A model generated the notes under the pieces. That model made no database searches, was not told where the DNA came from, and saw nothing but the letters and a program-made list of their open reading frames with translations. This document shows, piece by piece, positions 1 through 10,800 of a stretch of 22,922 bases of DNA. How positions within the stretch are numbered: the stretch's first letter is position 1; the number at the start of each line of letters is the position of its first letter. The stretch spans positions 43,775 to 66,696 of IMG/VR virus record IMGVR_UViG_3300028384_000668; one strand, written 5' to 3'. A program made the position numbers and the translations under genes. The DNA is from a virus.

Positions 1-1055
1 TCCTTACCAGAAACAATTTCGTTTGAAATTGTAGTTGTAAAGATTTTTAATGTGCCATCTGTTTGACCATCAAATACAACATCTTCGTTTGTAGATACGT
101 CACCTGTAATTCTAAATGCTGTTGACGATGTTAGTTTGTTTGCAGATCCCGCAATCCCCGATACTGTACCATTTACGTTACCGGTTAAATTGCCAACAAA
201 TGTAGTTGAATATACGTTACGCCACTTTGATGCAGGTGCACCTAAGTCCCTAGTGTTGTTACCATCTGGAATAGTATTTGCAAGGGTTGATACTCCAAGA
301 ATTTGTGCTGCGCCACCAACATTTAAATTTTTTGCTACACCAACTCCGCCTTTAGCAATAATACTTCCTGTATTAGTAGTAGAACTTTGTGTGATACCGT
401 TTACAAACAAATTAGAATCTGTTTGAATATTACCTGCAACATCTAATGCTTCGTCGGGTGCAAGGTTATTTACGCCAAGTCTCTCTGCAGAATCAATACG
501 CAATACTGTTTTTGTTGTTCCGCCCGATTTAACTTGCAAGTCAATGTTTGATCCTTCAATTTGGTGTCTAATAATACCAGCTTGGCCGTCTACCCCAATG
601 TTAAGTGCAGCGTCTGTACCTAAAATAACACCGGTATTATTTTGTACGTTAATAGGAAACAATGTTGTACTGTTTACATCGCCACGTAGGAAGTTTCCAG
701 CTGCAACCGACGTGTTGTTTACAATTAAGTTTTCTGCTTTTTCTGCTGTACCGTAGAATTTAGGAGAAGTTCCGTCGCCTAAAAAGTCTCTAGTTGACAA
801 GTTTACGCCTGGGTTAATAACAGTAAAACCAGGTATAACTACTTTAGGTGTAAAGCTATTAGCACTAACAATAGCAACCGGCTGTGCGTTTACTTCAATT
901 TGCAATACTGTATACGTTTGGTTGTCAATACCAACAATTGATAGCGGCGTTGCACCTGTAGATAGTCCGTCACTAAAACTAGGACCAACTAATACCCAAC
1001 CCGAACCTGAGTTAAGATATAACTGTTGGTTGTCTGTGTCTACCCAAAGGTCACC
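1..1055 (-). CDS. Tail-fibre-like virion protein, main part (partial, out of frame with its N-terminus)
   Basis: This stretch was translated by hand from the minus strand. From about 1055 down to the left edge one frame is open without a stop and reads GDLWVDTDNQQLYLNSGSGW and onward for about 350 residues. It has no ATG, so it cannot be an independent ATG-started gene; it is the continuation of the protein begun at 1243. Visible motifs include GSIIAKGGVGVAKNLNVGG, DGNNTRDLGAPASKWRNVYS and TFVGNLTGNVNGTVSG. These are repeat types I know from cyanophage and other T4-like tail-fibre or short-fibre proteins: beta-rich, Gly/Asn/Thr-rich and probably trimeric. The 3' end lies outside the window, so any C-terminal chaperone or receptor-binding tip is not visible. 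The role is inferred to be a baseplate-attached fibre or appendage; the exact T4 counterpart is not assignable. Confidence 0.75.
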
Positions 1056-1243
1056 TGTTGTGCAGGCTGAGTTGCACTTGCAAAGTTTTCTAGTAAGTGC
1101 AGAAAGTTTTCTGCAACTGCCGAGCCATATGCTGTTGTGTTTTTGCCAGGAAATTTTAAAGAAGTTGTTTGGTCAATAGTATTATCAATTACTGTAATTG
1201 TACCGTTGTTTGCTTCGTCGGAGTATGGAATCGTATATGGCAT
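1040..1243 (-). CDS. Tail-fibre-like virion protein, N-terminal fragment (frame broken)
   Basis: This 67-codon open frame begins MPYTIPYSDEANNGTITVID and contains LKFPGKNTTAYG and AENFLHLLENFA. That is the standard N-terminus of a family of marine T4-like phage fibre/structural proteins, in which the segment is followed by a G-x-LW-x-D motif. Here the frame instead ends in QQVTFG and a TAG at 1040-1042, while the expected GDLWVDTD lies in the -1 frame starting at 1055. The start is well supported: a GAGGTG ribosome-binding site at 1250-1255 sits six bases upstream and overlaps the stop codon of the preceding gene, a sign of translational coupling. The fragment is probably the true start of the long fibre gene. 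Either one base is missing (assembly or real deletion) or the ribosome changes frame; no canonical slippery heptamer is visible. Confidence 0.8.
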   Translation of the reverse strand: MPYTIPYSDEANNGTITVIDNTIDQTTSLKFPGKNTTAYGSAVAENFLHLLENFASATQPAQQVTFG

Positions 1244-1246
1244 CTA

Positions 1247-1861
1247 TTACACCTCGTTAAAACCTGATAGTGACTGTACTCTCACTGTATAGTCAACTTG
1301 AATCAATCTGTTCAGCGATTTTTGTACAGGGTGGAAGATAACGTGTGTAAGTAAACGTCCTGTACCTGTTGCTGAATAAGCCCTTAAACCTAACTCATCA
1401 AAGATATAAGAACTAGTTTCATCAGTAGCGTTATCAAAAGCGTCTTGGCCGCTTGGTTCACCATAGTCTAACAAACAACTAACAAGAATATCTGTATAGT
1501 TTGTACCGCTAACGTGTCTAGTTTCAATTTTGTTACGAATAGGATCTAAGTTGTTTACACTTCTATCGTCAACTACTTTTGAATAGGTTTGGTTATACAA
1601 ACTAGCATTAGTTCCTGTGCTGTTTGGTGTTAGGTATGTAATAATACCAGTAGGGTCAACACTTGTGCCACCATTACCAAATGCCATCTCATAGATCCAG
1701 CCAGTGCCGCCGTTACCTAACGACTCAGCCAGTGAGATACTCATATTTTCGTAATGTATAGCATTACGCTTGTCTACTATAATATCACCACTTTCTGGGT
1801 CACTAATCTTAATGTGCCCTTGTAGTAATACTCCGTTTAAATCATTAAAGTTATCTGCCAT
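1247..1861 (-). CDS. Conserved virion structural protein, tail-collar-fibre-like
   Basis: This is a 204-aa protein beginning MADNFNDLNGVLLQGHIKIS. The N-terminal part contains KRNAIHYENMSISLAESL, followed by IYEMAFGNGGTSVDPTGIITY. This layout (strand, helix, then a G-D/N-G-G-type strand) resembles the N-terminal domain of tail-collar fibre proteins. The C-terminal part has FDELGLRAYS and a hydrophobic LLTHVIFHPVQKSLNRLIQV segment. I recognise the sequence type from marine T4-like phages, where it is carried next to baseplate genes as a structural or hypothetical protein. Position after the gp7-like giant gene would fit the T4 gp8 slot, but the protein is much shorter than T4 gp8 (334 aa) and I do not claim homology. 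The start has an AGGAAAA ribosome-binding site about eight bases upstream, and a late-promoter-like box overlaps the stop codon of the upstream gene. Confidence 0.8.
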   Translation of the reverse strand: MADNFNDLNGVLLQGHIKISDPESGDIIVDKRNAIHYENMSISLAESLGNGGTGWIYEMAFGNGGTSVDPTGIITYLTPNSTGTNASLYNQTYSKVVDDRSVNNLDPIRNKIETRHVSGTNYTDILVSCLLDYGEPSGQDAFDNATDETSSYIFDELGLRAYSATGTGRLLTHVIFHPVQKSLNRLIQVDYTVRVQSLSGFNEV

Positions 1862-1880
1862 TTTATTTTTCCTGCTATAC

Positions 1881-1888
1881 TATTTATC
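1881..1888 (-). promoter_or_regulatory. T4-type late promoter-like box (GATAAATA)
   Basis: On the minus strand this reads GATAAATA, matching the NATAAATA form of the T4-like late promoter that is known from T4 (TATAAATA) and marine relatives. It overlaps the stop codon of the giant gene and lies about 20 bases upstream of the ATG of the 204-aa virion protein gene, so a transcript would have a very short leader. In AT-rich DNA an eight-base match can occur by chance; the placement at a gene junction is the main support. Confidence 0.4.
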
Positions 1889-4800
1889 GTGGTAGCTCAG
1901 TTGTCTTGTCACGTAAGAACTTAGCAACGTTAGATTCGCTTTGTGCAATTGTTTCTCCAGCATCTGACCAAGTTCTTCCTAATTTTCTAAAGATATCTAC
2001 AGTAGTTCCAATAGGCGGTGGTGTAGTTAATCTTACATATGCGCCTATGTTTTTATTTACTGCAAATTCTGCTTCAAGTGTTGTGTCGCCTTCTGGACTG
2101 TCTTGATCTAAGTAATTGTAAGAGCTTATAGGTGTTTTACGCAATCTACGTCCTGCAACAAACACTTCAATATCTTGTGCTTCCCAATACTCCTCTGGAA
2201 TAGTATCTTTATACCAATCTGTTGCGCTTGCCGGATTAGGAATAGGTGCATAAGGTAGCAAAATTTGAACATATTTAATTCCTCCAGGAACTACAAAACT
2301 AGTTTGCGGAGTGTCAATTGGAATACTTGTAAATGGATTTACAACAATTAAATCAAATGCTCCCGGTACGTTAAAGCCTGGAACATCAAATTCTAATTGT
2401 GTGCTGCTAATATATCGTGTAGTAGCTTCTGTTTCACCTACATAAACTTTTACACGCTCAGTAAATCCTTCGCCTGTTACTGTGCAGACTTGCTCGTATA
2501 CACCTTCAACTCTTACAGGGAATGCTGTATTGTTATTAAAGTTGTATTCAATATTTGTAACATTCATTCCTGAGCTGTTTTCATACTCCTCAGATCCTTG
2601 ATCGTATCCCCCTGAAGTAACTGTTAAACGATCAACTTCGTCTTTGTAAGGAAGTGTTGCATCAGGACCTTGTTCCATAAACATTGTACCGGCTTCGTAA
2701 ACGTCTTTAATGCCAGTACCTAATGTACCTCTACGAAGTTGTAGTAATGTATTGTTTTCTCTACCAAAGTATTCAATGCGCTCACCTTCAATAAAGATAA
2801 CGCCCGGATACTTTGAATCAGTTTCTGGATCAGAAAGACTAGTTGCATCAACAACTTCAATTGTTTTATCGTACCAATTTAACGGCTGAGCCAAGTGGTA
2901 TACTTCTTGCAAACGCTTGTAGTGTGTTCTGTTAAGCATGTCTTTAAACTGTCTCCAGCCAAACTTATCAACAATAACACTGTCTGCAAAGTGAATAACT
3001 TGCAACTTATCCCTTTCTGCAGGCTGTTCAGCTAGTTTTACATACTGTTTGTTTGATGTTACAATATAGTCAACATTTGGTATCAACATAGTTCCATTTT
3101 TAACAACCCAAACGTATTGTGCATCTCTTGCTGGCTTACGTAGTGTGATATATCCTTTTTGTAATAGTGCAAAACTATAATACAACGGAGTACCTGGAGT
3201 TGTTTCAGTTTTTTCCGTAACTTCAAAGCTCTGTCTTTCAATGCCCTGGCTCTTGTCATTACTAAACTGATATACTTCTATTTCTTGATCTTCAGCAAAA
3301 ACTTCGTTAAAGTAGATTGTTTGCGGAGTTTTAATAAATTCGTTATCAGAATCTAAGTAACCCATAGCATACTCGCCACTAGTTATAACATAAACTTTTA
3401 GTTCGTCGCCAGCTTCACCAATGCCTTCTGTTAGTGTTAGTGTTGATCCTGGTTGTGATTGCGGGTCTAGTGTTGAATCAAACGACCCTGCACCTTCAAA
3501 AGTCCAAGTTTGCAAGTACTCTAGTTCAATATCATTTAGGTATACTACTAAATCATAACTGTTAACACTTGCTACAGGAATCTGTGTAAGATCCAACTGA
3601 TATTCTCTTTGATTAGCTTTTACTTCAAAACTTTGACTATAGCCAGGATCTAAAATTCTATTTCCTACCTTAACAAGTACAAATGCCTGCTCTGGATTAT
3701 CTTCAAATGGTGCTTGAGATAATTCGTATGCAGTAGTACTCCCGTCTGCTGTAATTTTGTCAATAGTTACTGTGCTGTATTGTTGTGGTACTTCAACGCC
3801 GCCGGCAGCAATTAGTAATTGAATTACTGAATTTTCTGCAGGAGGAGTAGCAAATCTAAGAACAAAGTTATCGCTACGCTCATAAGTGTCGTCTGATTCG
3901 ATTAGTACGGCATCTGCTGCTACACCGTCAACTGTTACATACACATTAGCATTTTCTTCAAATCTTGCATTGGTTAAGAAATCAATAGCAGAGCCATTAC
4001 CGGTAAATGTATCAATTTCTAATACAGTCGTTGCACTAAAGCCAACATTGACAATACTAACTTTAGAGTTATTTGCAGGCGCACTATTAAAGATCAGTTT
4101 GTTTGTTGCAAAATCAAATGTGTAATCGTCTTTAGTTTTGATTACATAATCTACTTTTACAAACAAGTTTTCGATTTGTGTTATTGTCGAACCAATATCA
4201 AATTCTGTTTTAACACCGTTGCCAATATAATTTGTAGAAGTAATTTGACTTGCGCCGCCAGTTGGTTTTTCAAACACTTGAATATCAAGTGTATCAAGAA
4301 CTTGTCCTGGTACAATTTCTTCAGGACCTTTTGAAGTAGTTTGAGTTACAAATCCGTCACCGTCAATATTAATTTCAGCTGCATCAAGTCCTGTAGCAGT
4401 CGAATATGCTAGGTCGCCGCCGCTTACAGCAGTATCATAACTTTCTAGATCAGCAATAAAGCTACCATCTGAAGTATTTTTACGAACAATAATAGTAATT
4501 GTTTGTTCTGTACTATCTTCAACGTCTGTAGGAACACCTAGTTCGTCTAAGTATAAAACAGTTGTTTCGCCGTCGCCTTGTAACGGTAACATTACTGCAT
4601 GTTCATTATCTTCTGTACCTACAGTAGAGCCGTCCCAATTAGGATCGTCCATTCTGCGGTTGCTTACTATTTGTCCATTAATATCATAACTTACTCTGTA
4701 TAAATTATATTCAACACCGTCTTCTAACGGATTAGTTAATGTAATAGATATAGTTGATCCATCAAGTCTAAAAATCTCATCTTCAAACGTTGTATCGTAT

Positions 4801-7800
4801 ACGTCCCAACCTTGAGACATCCAAGGCGCTGCGTTCCAGCCAGTTGTGCCGCCAAATTCAAACGAACGTACTTCAACGCCACCATAGTCAACACCGTCCA
4901 TTAACTGACCAAGTGTCTTACCAAAGTTATCACCTGTTGGCTCGTATGCTAGGTTAATACGATCTTGTGCTTTTAGCAAGTTAAGTGATTTATAATACTC
5001 AATTCTAATTTCTGAGCCGTCTGCTGGAGGATCAACAAATTGAATTTGACCATAATACCTATCATAGCCTTTAGACGTATCTAAAACATTGCTATAAGTG
5101 TACCTTCTTGACAATACTTCGTCGTTGTCTTCAAAAACAGTAACTCGGCTTGTTCTTAAATCCATTGGCCATTTTAAATCAAAGTTAAATGTCTTGCCGC
5201 CGGAAATAAATGTTTCGGTAGTGTCTAGATTAACAAATTCATATGTTCCACTAACTCTGTCAAACTTAATTGATGTTTGTAAACTTCTTACTGGACTGTC
5301 GCCGATAATAGCAAATGCTTTTGCTTCTCTGCCATTTGGTCCTACAGAACCATTAATAGTTACAATCGGTGCTTCAAGATAACCGTTACCTTGATTAACT
5401 ACAATAATAGCACTAATAGAACCGTTACGCCCTAATGTTACTTTAGTAGTTGCACCAGTGCCGCCGCCGCCACTTAGTGTTGCTACAGGCGGTGTTTCGT
5501 ATCCTTCGCCAGCATCTGCTAGTTCAATTCTTATAACCTTATAACCTGCATTGTCTAACCAGTTTTTATTTGGATATGTATTAACTTCTTCAACATTATC
5601 AGCAACAATTCCGTCCGGCGATGCTTTAACACGTAATGGCTGAATGCTATCGTCCGCAGCTACATATCTAGCAGGTAAATCAAAGTCTGTTGTAACAGTT
5701 TGAGAATTGTCTAATGCTTCGTAAGAACTTAGATATTCTCTAACTTTTGTTTTATACGGTTTGACTTCTCTAATGTATTCTTCATAACTAGGAAGATTGT
5801 CGTTTTGGAAGTTTACTTTTTGTTCTAAATTGCCAACATTGTGTTTTGCTTTTAAGAAACTAGTTTTGAACACCCAGTCTACATAATTTTGTTCTGCAAA
5901 TACATATCGCAAACTTGAGAAGAATAAGTTGTTATATTCTAACAACAAGTCATCGATAAACACATTGTCTTTAATTGTATTAAGAATAATTCTTGTTTCA
6001 GTCGACGGTAAACTATCAAATGTTAAAACGTCATAACTTGTTGTGTCAAAACCTACTAGTGCTGCTGTTGAATCATATAGTGTAGGACGAATTTGAATAG
6101 TTCCGTTTTGTCTACCAATTGTTTTATAATTTACACTATAGTCAACACCTGTTTGTGCATCAATTTTTTGTAGTAACAACCATCCGCCGGTGCCAACGTT
6201 TTGAATTTTAATAACATCGCCAATAGAATCATTAATAGTTGTTAAGTCATATGAAAAATCAATAATATAGTCAATTTTTGTAAATGCATTGTAGTTTTCT
6301 GCATACCAATCAATATATTCCCAATATAAGTTTACGTCATATGCTTGACTTTCTACCAAGATCCATTCTTTTGCAACAGTGTCACGTTCATAAAGTGACC
6401 ACTTGCCATTTAAAGAAGTATCATTTTTAACTAATACTGTGTAACGTCTTACTGATAATTGTGTACTACTGCTATAGTTAGTTCCAGTACTTTCTACAAT
6501 TACATCAGTTACTCTGCCTTGATTATCAATAACTGTAGTAAGTTCTGCATCAGTACCTGTGCCCAATACTTTAACTGTTGGTGCTTGTAAATAACCTCTT
6601 CCTGCGTTTGTTATCTCTACACGGATAATTTTACCATCTTCTACAACAGGTGTTAACACTGCTTGTTCAGCTTTAGCAACGCCAACAAATTGTAAATCTA
6701 TTAGTGCGTCAACGCTTCTATCCCAGCGTCTACTTTGTTCAGTAGGTTCTGGTTGACTCTGTGTTAATGGTGTAATGTCTTTATCGTCTGCAATTAAGTT
6801 TGCCGCTAATACACTATTAATACGAGTAACAACTTGTTTAAGAGCTTCTTCTCTATTAATAAACCACCCTTGTCTTGGTCTATTAAGAATACCATACTTT
6901 TCTTTCGCACTTAATTCTGGTGCAGGAACTTGTCTATTCTGCTCATCATAACCTACTAAGCTATCAAACCATTTTTTCTGTATGTCTCTACCAGGAAGAC
7001 TTGTTTCTAATCCTTCAGTTATGATTTGATATTGATTATGAATATTTGTATCTTGGTTATCAATTGTCCAGTATTGCATACTCAATACAATATCTTGACT
7101 TCTTACTAGACTTTCGCAATTGTGTACTGCAAATTGGTCATTGCCAATTAAACTAACAAATCTGTATCCCTGTGCAGCAGGATCTTCAATTAATCTTGCA
7201 ACATCACGAGCACTAGTTCTTCTATCTTCTACTGGCGGAAGTGTAGTTTTATTTCCTACCCAATAGTAATAGTACGTCTTAAATACACCAACTGCTTCGT
7301 TATACTCTCTTTTAACTACATATGCATCGTCACCGTTTTTAGTAGTACCAGTAACGCCTTTGGCTAATCCTTCACTAGTTCCGCTAATGTTATCCCACTC
7401 GCTTGGTAATAGATCTGACTTTACCCATTCGTAAACGTCAATAGTATTAATACTAGCAAATCTGCTATTCCAGTTGTTAGAACTAAAAATTACGTCAGAC
7501 TGATACGGATTTTTAAACTTAGCAGAATTTAAATCCCACCATAGTTGACCAACCTGTGTAGATCCCCAACTGTTTGTTGCGTCTGTGTTAGGTAATGTGC
7601 CAGTTGTGTATGTTGCAGGATCATAATAAGTTTTGTATGTTAATTCTTGTTCTGCAGGTCCTGCAATCTTACCTTGAAGAACATCAATATAATCAATGTA
7701 ATCAACAATTTTGTTAGTACTTTTATCGTACAACATAGCACGTTTAATTTTACTTACATCAACTGTGTCTTTAGATTGTCTTAGTGTGTTCCAAATCTTA

Positions 7801-10800
7801 GTATTTTCTTTTAGTCTATAGTTTACAACAACGCCTTGTTTTGTATCTGTATCTAATATCGGTAATCCTACATAAATGTGATTATTTTTTAGCAATATAT
7901 TTTCGCCAAAGAATAATACATTAGGAACATCATAATCGATAGTTTCTGCATAGATTAACGATTCGTCTAATTTTTCATATACCCTAACTACTCCAGTGTC
8001 TTTACTAAAGGCTTTAAAGTCAGTCATCTTATTATCAAATGTAGTTTGTGGAGCAGTATTTCCTACACTATCTCCGTCAAATGTAGTTGAAATAAACGAA
8101 TCTCCGTTGCGTGACCCTACAATTAACCTTTCGCCGTCAAAGTCTACACTCCATCCAAATAGTTCTGTTTTTTCTTTAGTAGGACTGTATAGATTTTGTG
8201 ATAGTGTAAATGTTCCGCTTTCCTGTTTATAAACATAAACTCTACCTTGGTCTAGCTGTTCAGTATCGTCATAAGGTGCACCGACAGCAATCAAGCGTCC
8301 GTCATTGCTAACTGCTACATTGTTGCCAAAATTAGTATTTTTATTTGGTGCTTGTATTGTTTGATATCTATAATAAGAACCGTTATTATTTCTGTATACT
8401 TCGACAGTATTTGCAGTTTCGCCTTCGTATTCTGTAGTAACTACTAGTATCTCTCCATTTTTACTAATATCAAACGCTTTAGCAAACTGTAATAATGCAG
8501 TGTCTTCAATTACTGCTTCTTGATCTCCTACAATGTTTCCAGTAGTATTAGGCAAGTAACCTAGATAATCAGATACTTCACCTGCTACAACTTCTTCCCA
8601 GTCGTTAGCAGTAAACGCACTTGGTCCTGTAGTTGTAAGTGCTTTATACAATTTTTGATTGTAAAATACCAATTCGTCTGCAAAATAAGTTGTGTCAGAA
8701 TCGTATGGTCCTCTATAAGATTTATTTCTTGAAGATTCCCATCCGTATGTAACACCGTCAAATGTTCCATTTTTGTAAATGTAAAGTTTACCAAAGTTAT
8801 CAGTTGTATTGTTACCTGATGCTTTAACAAATAGTTTATCGTTGGTGCCGCTACGAGAAATTTTAATATCTATACCTAATTGACGATTGCTTGCTCTATC
8901 TGAAGCAATATAAGAATTAATTTTTACAAAAGAACCAATTCCTCGTCTTTCATATACACTAAACATACCTTCGTTTGTTTTAGTAGTTGCAGGAACAACA
9001 CCAGACGCTGTTGCAGGAACATTATATATAATATCCCAGTCGTTGTTGTCAATAGTTGGCTTATTAGCAGCTCTAGGAATACCTAGTACAGTTTCTTCTC
9101 TATAGAACCAATATTCGCCAGTAGTAATAGTATCTTCTCTTGTTGCAACGTCCGCATCAACATCCTGTACCGGAATATTGTCGCCGTTGTCAATAACAAT
9201 AAACTTACCAATATTGTCAGGAGCATATTCAAAACTTCTACCAAAGATCTGACCAAATACACGTTGTCCTGAAATAGGATCATAAACAACATCGCCCGAA
9301 CCGTCTGATAAAAATTCAATTTCTCTGTTTTCATTAAAATCAGAGCCAAGTGCCCATGTTCCTGTAACATTCTTAACAAAAATCCTACCGTTGTTAGTGT
9401 CGTACTTTTGATAGAATACAATTTCAGCAGTACCTAAGTTTGTTACATCTCTTACTGTTAGTCCTACTTTAGGTTCTAAAGGTTCGCCGCCAAACTGTTT
9501 TGTAATTCTAATATCAATATAACCGTCCCACACATCATATACTGTATGCTGTGTATTAATTTGATTTTCTGTTAATCCAATATTAGATAGATCTCTGTCA
9601 CCAAGTTCGTTTGTTAAAAACGGAGGCATTGTATTATAGAAAATATCCAGCGCAGGATTGCCGTCATCGCCTGCTGCAATTATTCCAGTTTCTAATTCAT
9701 CTGTCAACGGCTTAGGAGCTTTAAGGACGTACAAAGACGACTCAAAGTCTCCAATTACACCGAGTGGTCCTGGACTACCTCTATAACTTAGAGTAATAAG
9801 TTTGTTATACTCAGTATCTCTACTGTTTACTGTAGTATTTGCATAGTCTAAATTGTTGTAATAAAAACGATTTAAGTCTGAACCTGTTGTAGGAGTAACA
9901 TCTACAAACACAAGTCCTCTGCCTAGATCACTATTAATATCGTCGACTACCTGATAAGAACTAGTATTAATTCTCCAATAGCCTCCCCAATACTCATCAG
10001 CATTTGCCTGTGTATCGTTAGGTGCTACAGTTTCATATTCACCAACAAACTCACCAATGTCTGTTGTTAACGAACCTACTAATCCAAATGTACCGTTTTG
10101 TGCTTTAATATAAATTGTTGCCTTTGCGCCAACATTAAACGTATATGCAACTGTACCAAATCCAGATATTGTTTCAACAACTTGTCCTACTAACGGAATA
10201 GTGTTTGAGTTTTCAACATACAAAATACTGTCAATTTTTTCTGCAATAGTATGTTTATCAGTTAAAAACGATGCAGATAATTCCGGAATATCTCCGTTAA
10301 ACGGTAATACTGACACAGGCGTTACGCTATTCTGATTAGCATAAGTTAGATCGTTCCATTTAAGTTTAACACTATCACCAATGCCAGATCCTTCGTACAT
10401 GTCCTTTGGTGCTTTAACTATAAAGTGATCTGTAAAGAAATCGCTCTGTACTTCATCTGTAGTAAACGGATAGTCGCCTGTGAGTATTACAGGTTTAATA
10501 TCGTCGTCTTCTTCTGTTTGTAACAAGTCAATCATAATCTGCGGAACTGATTCAAAACTTCCAAAAGGAATTTGAGCAGTCGCGCCGTCTACGTCCTTGT
10601 TTGCTTGCCAAAGGTTGTTTTTATATTCAACAATATCAAGTGCATCATAGTTTGTTTCTTCTACATACGTTTCTTTGTATGTACTTTTAACATTAGATGC
10701 TTTTGGAGATCCAACAATTAAATATCTACCATCAGCCGAAACTGCAATACTGCTACCAAATGCTTGCCCACTATCAGCAATTTCACTTTCTGCTTCAACA

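Noticed and set aside
1055-1110. Programmed -1 ribosomal frameshift site
   Set aside because: No X-XXY-YYZ heptamer in the correct phase; the closest A-rich stretch (GAAAACTTT) does not fit. Kept as a frame break of unknown cause.
136-1179. Plus-strand open frames at 136-426, 544-756 and 922-1179
   Set aside because: They lie antisense to the continuous tail-fibre-like reading frame, have low-complexity hydrophobic sequences and no convincing ribosome-binding site.
8585-9421. Minus-strand open frames at 8585-8830 and 9083-9421 inside the giant gene
   Set aside because: They are out of frame with the 5149-aa protein, which is intact and clearly conserved in type across both intervals; their predicted peptides show no family resemblance.
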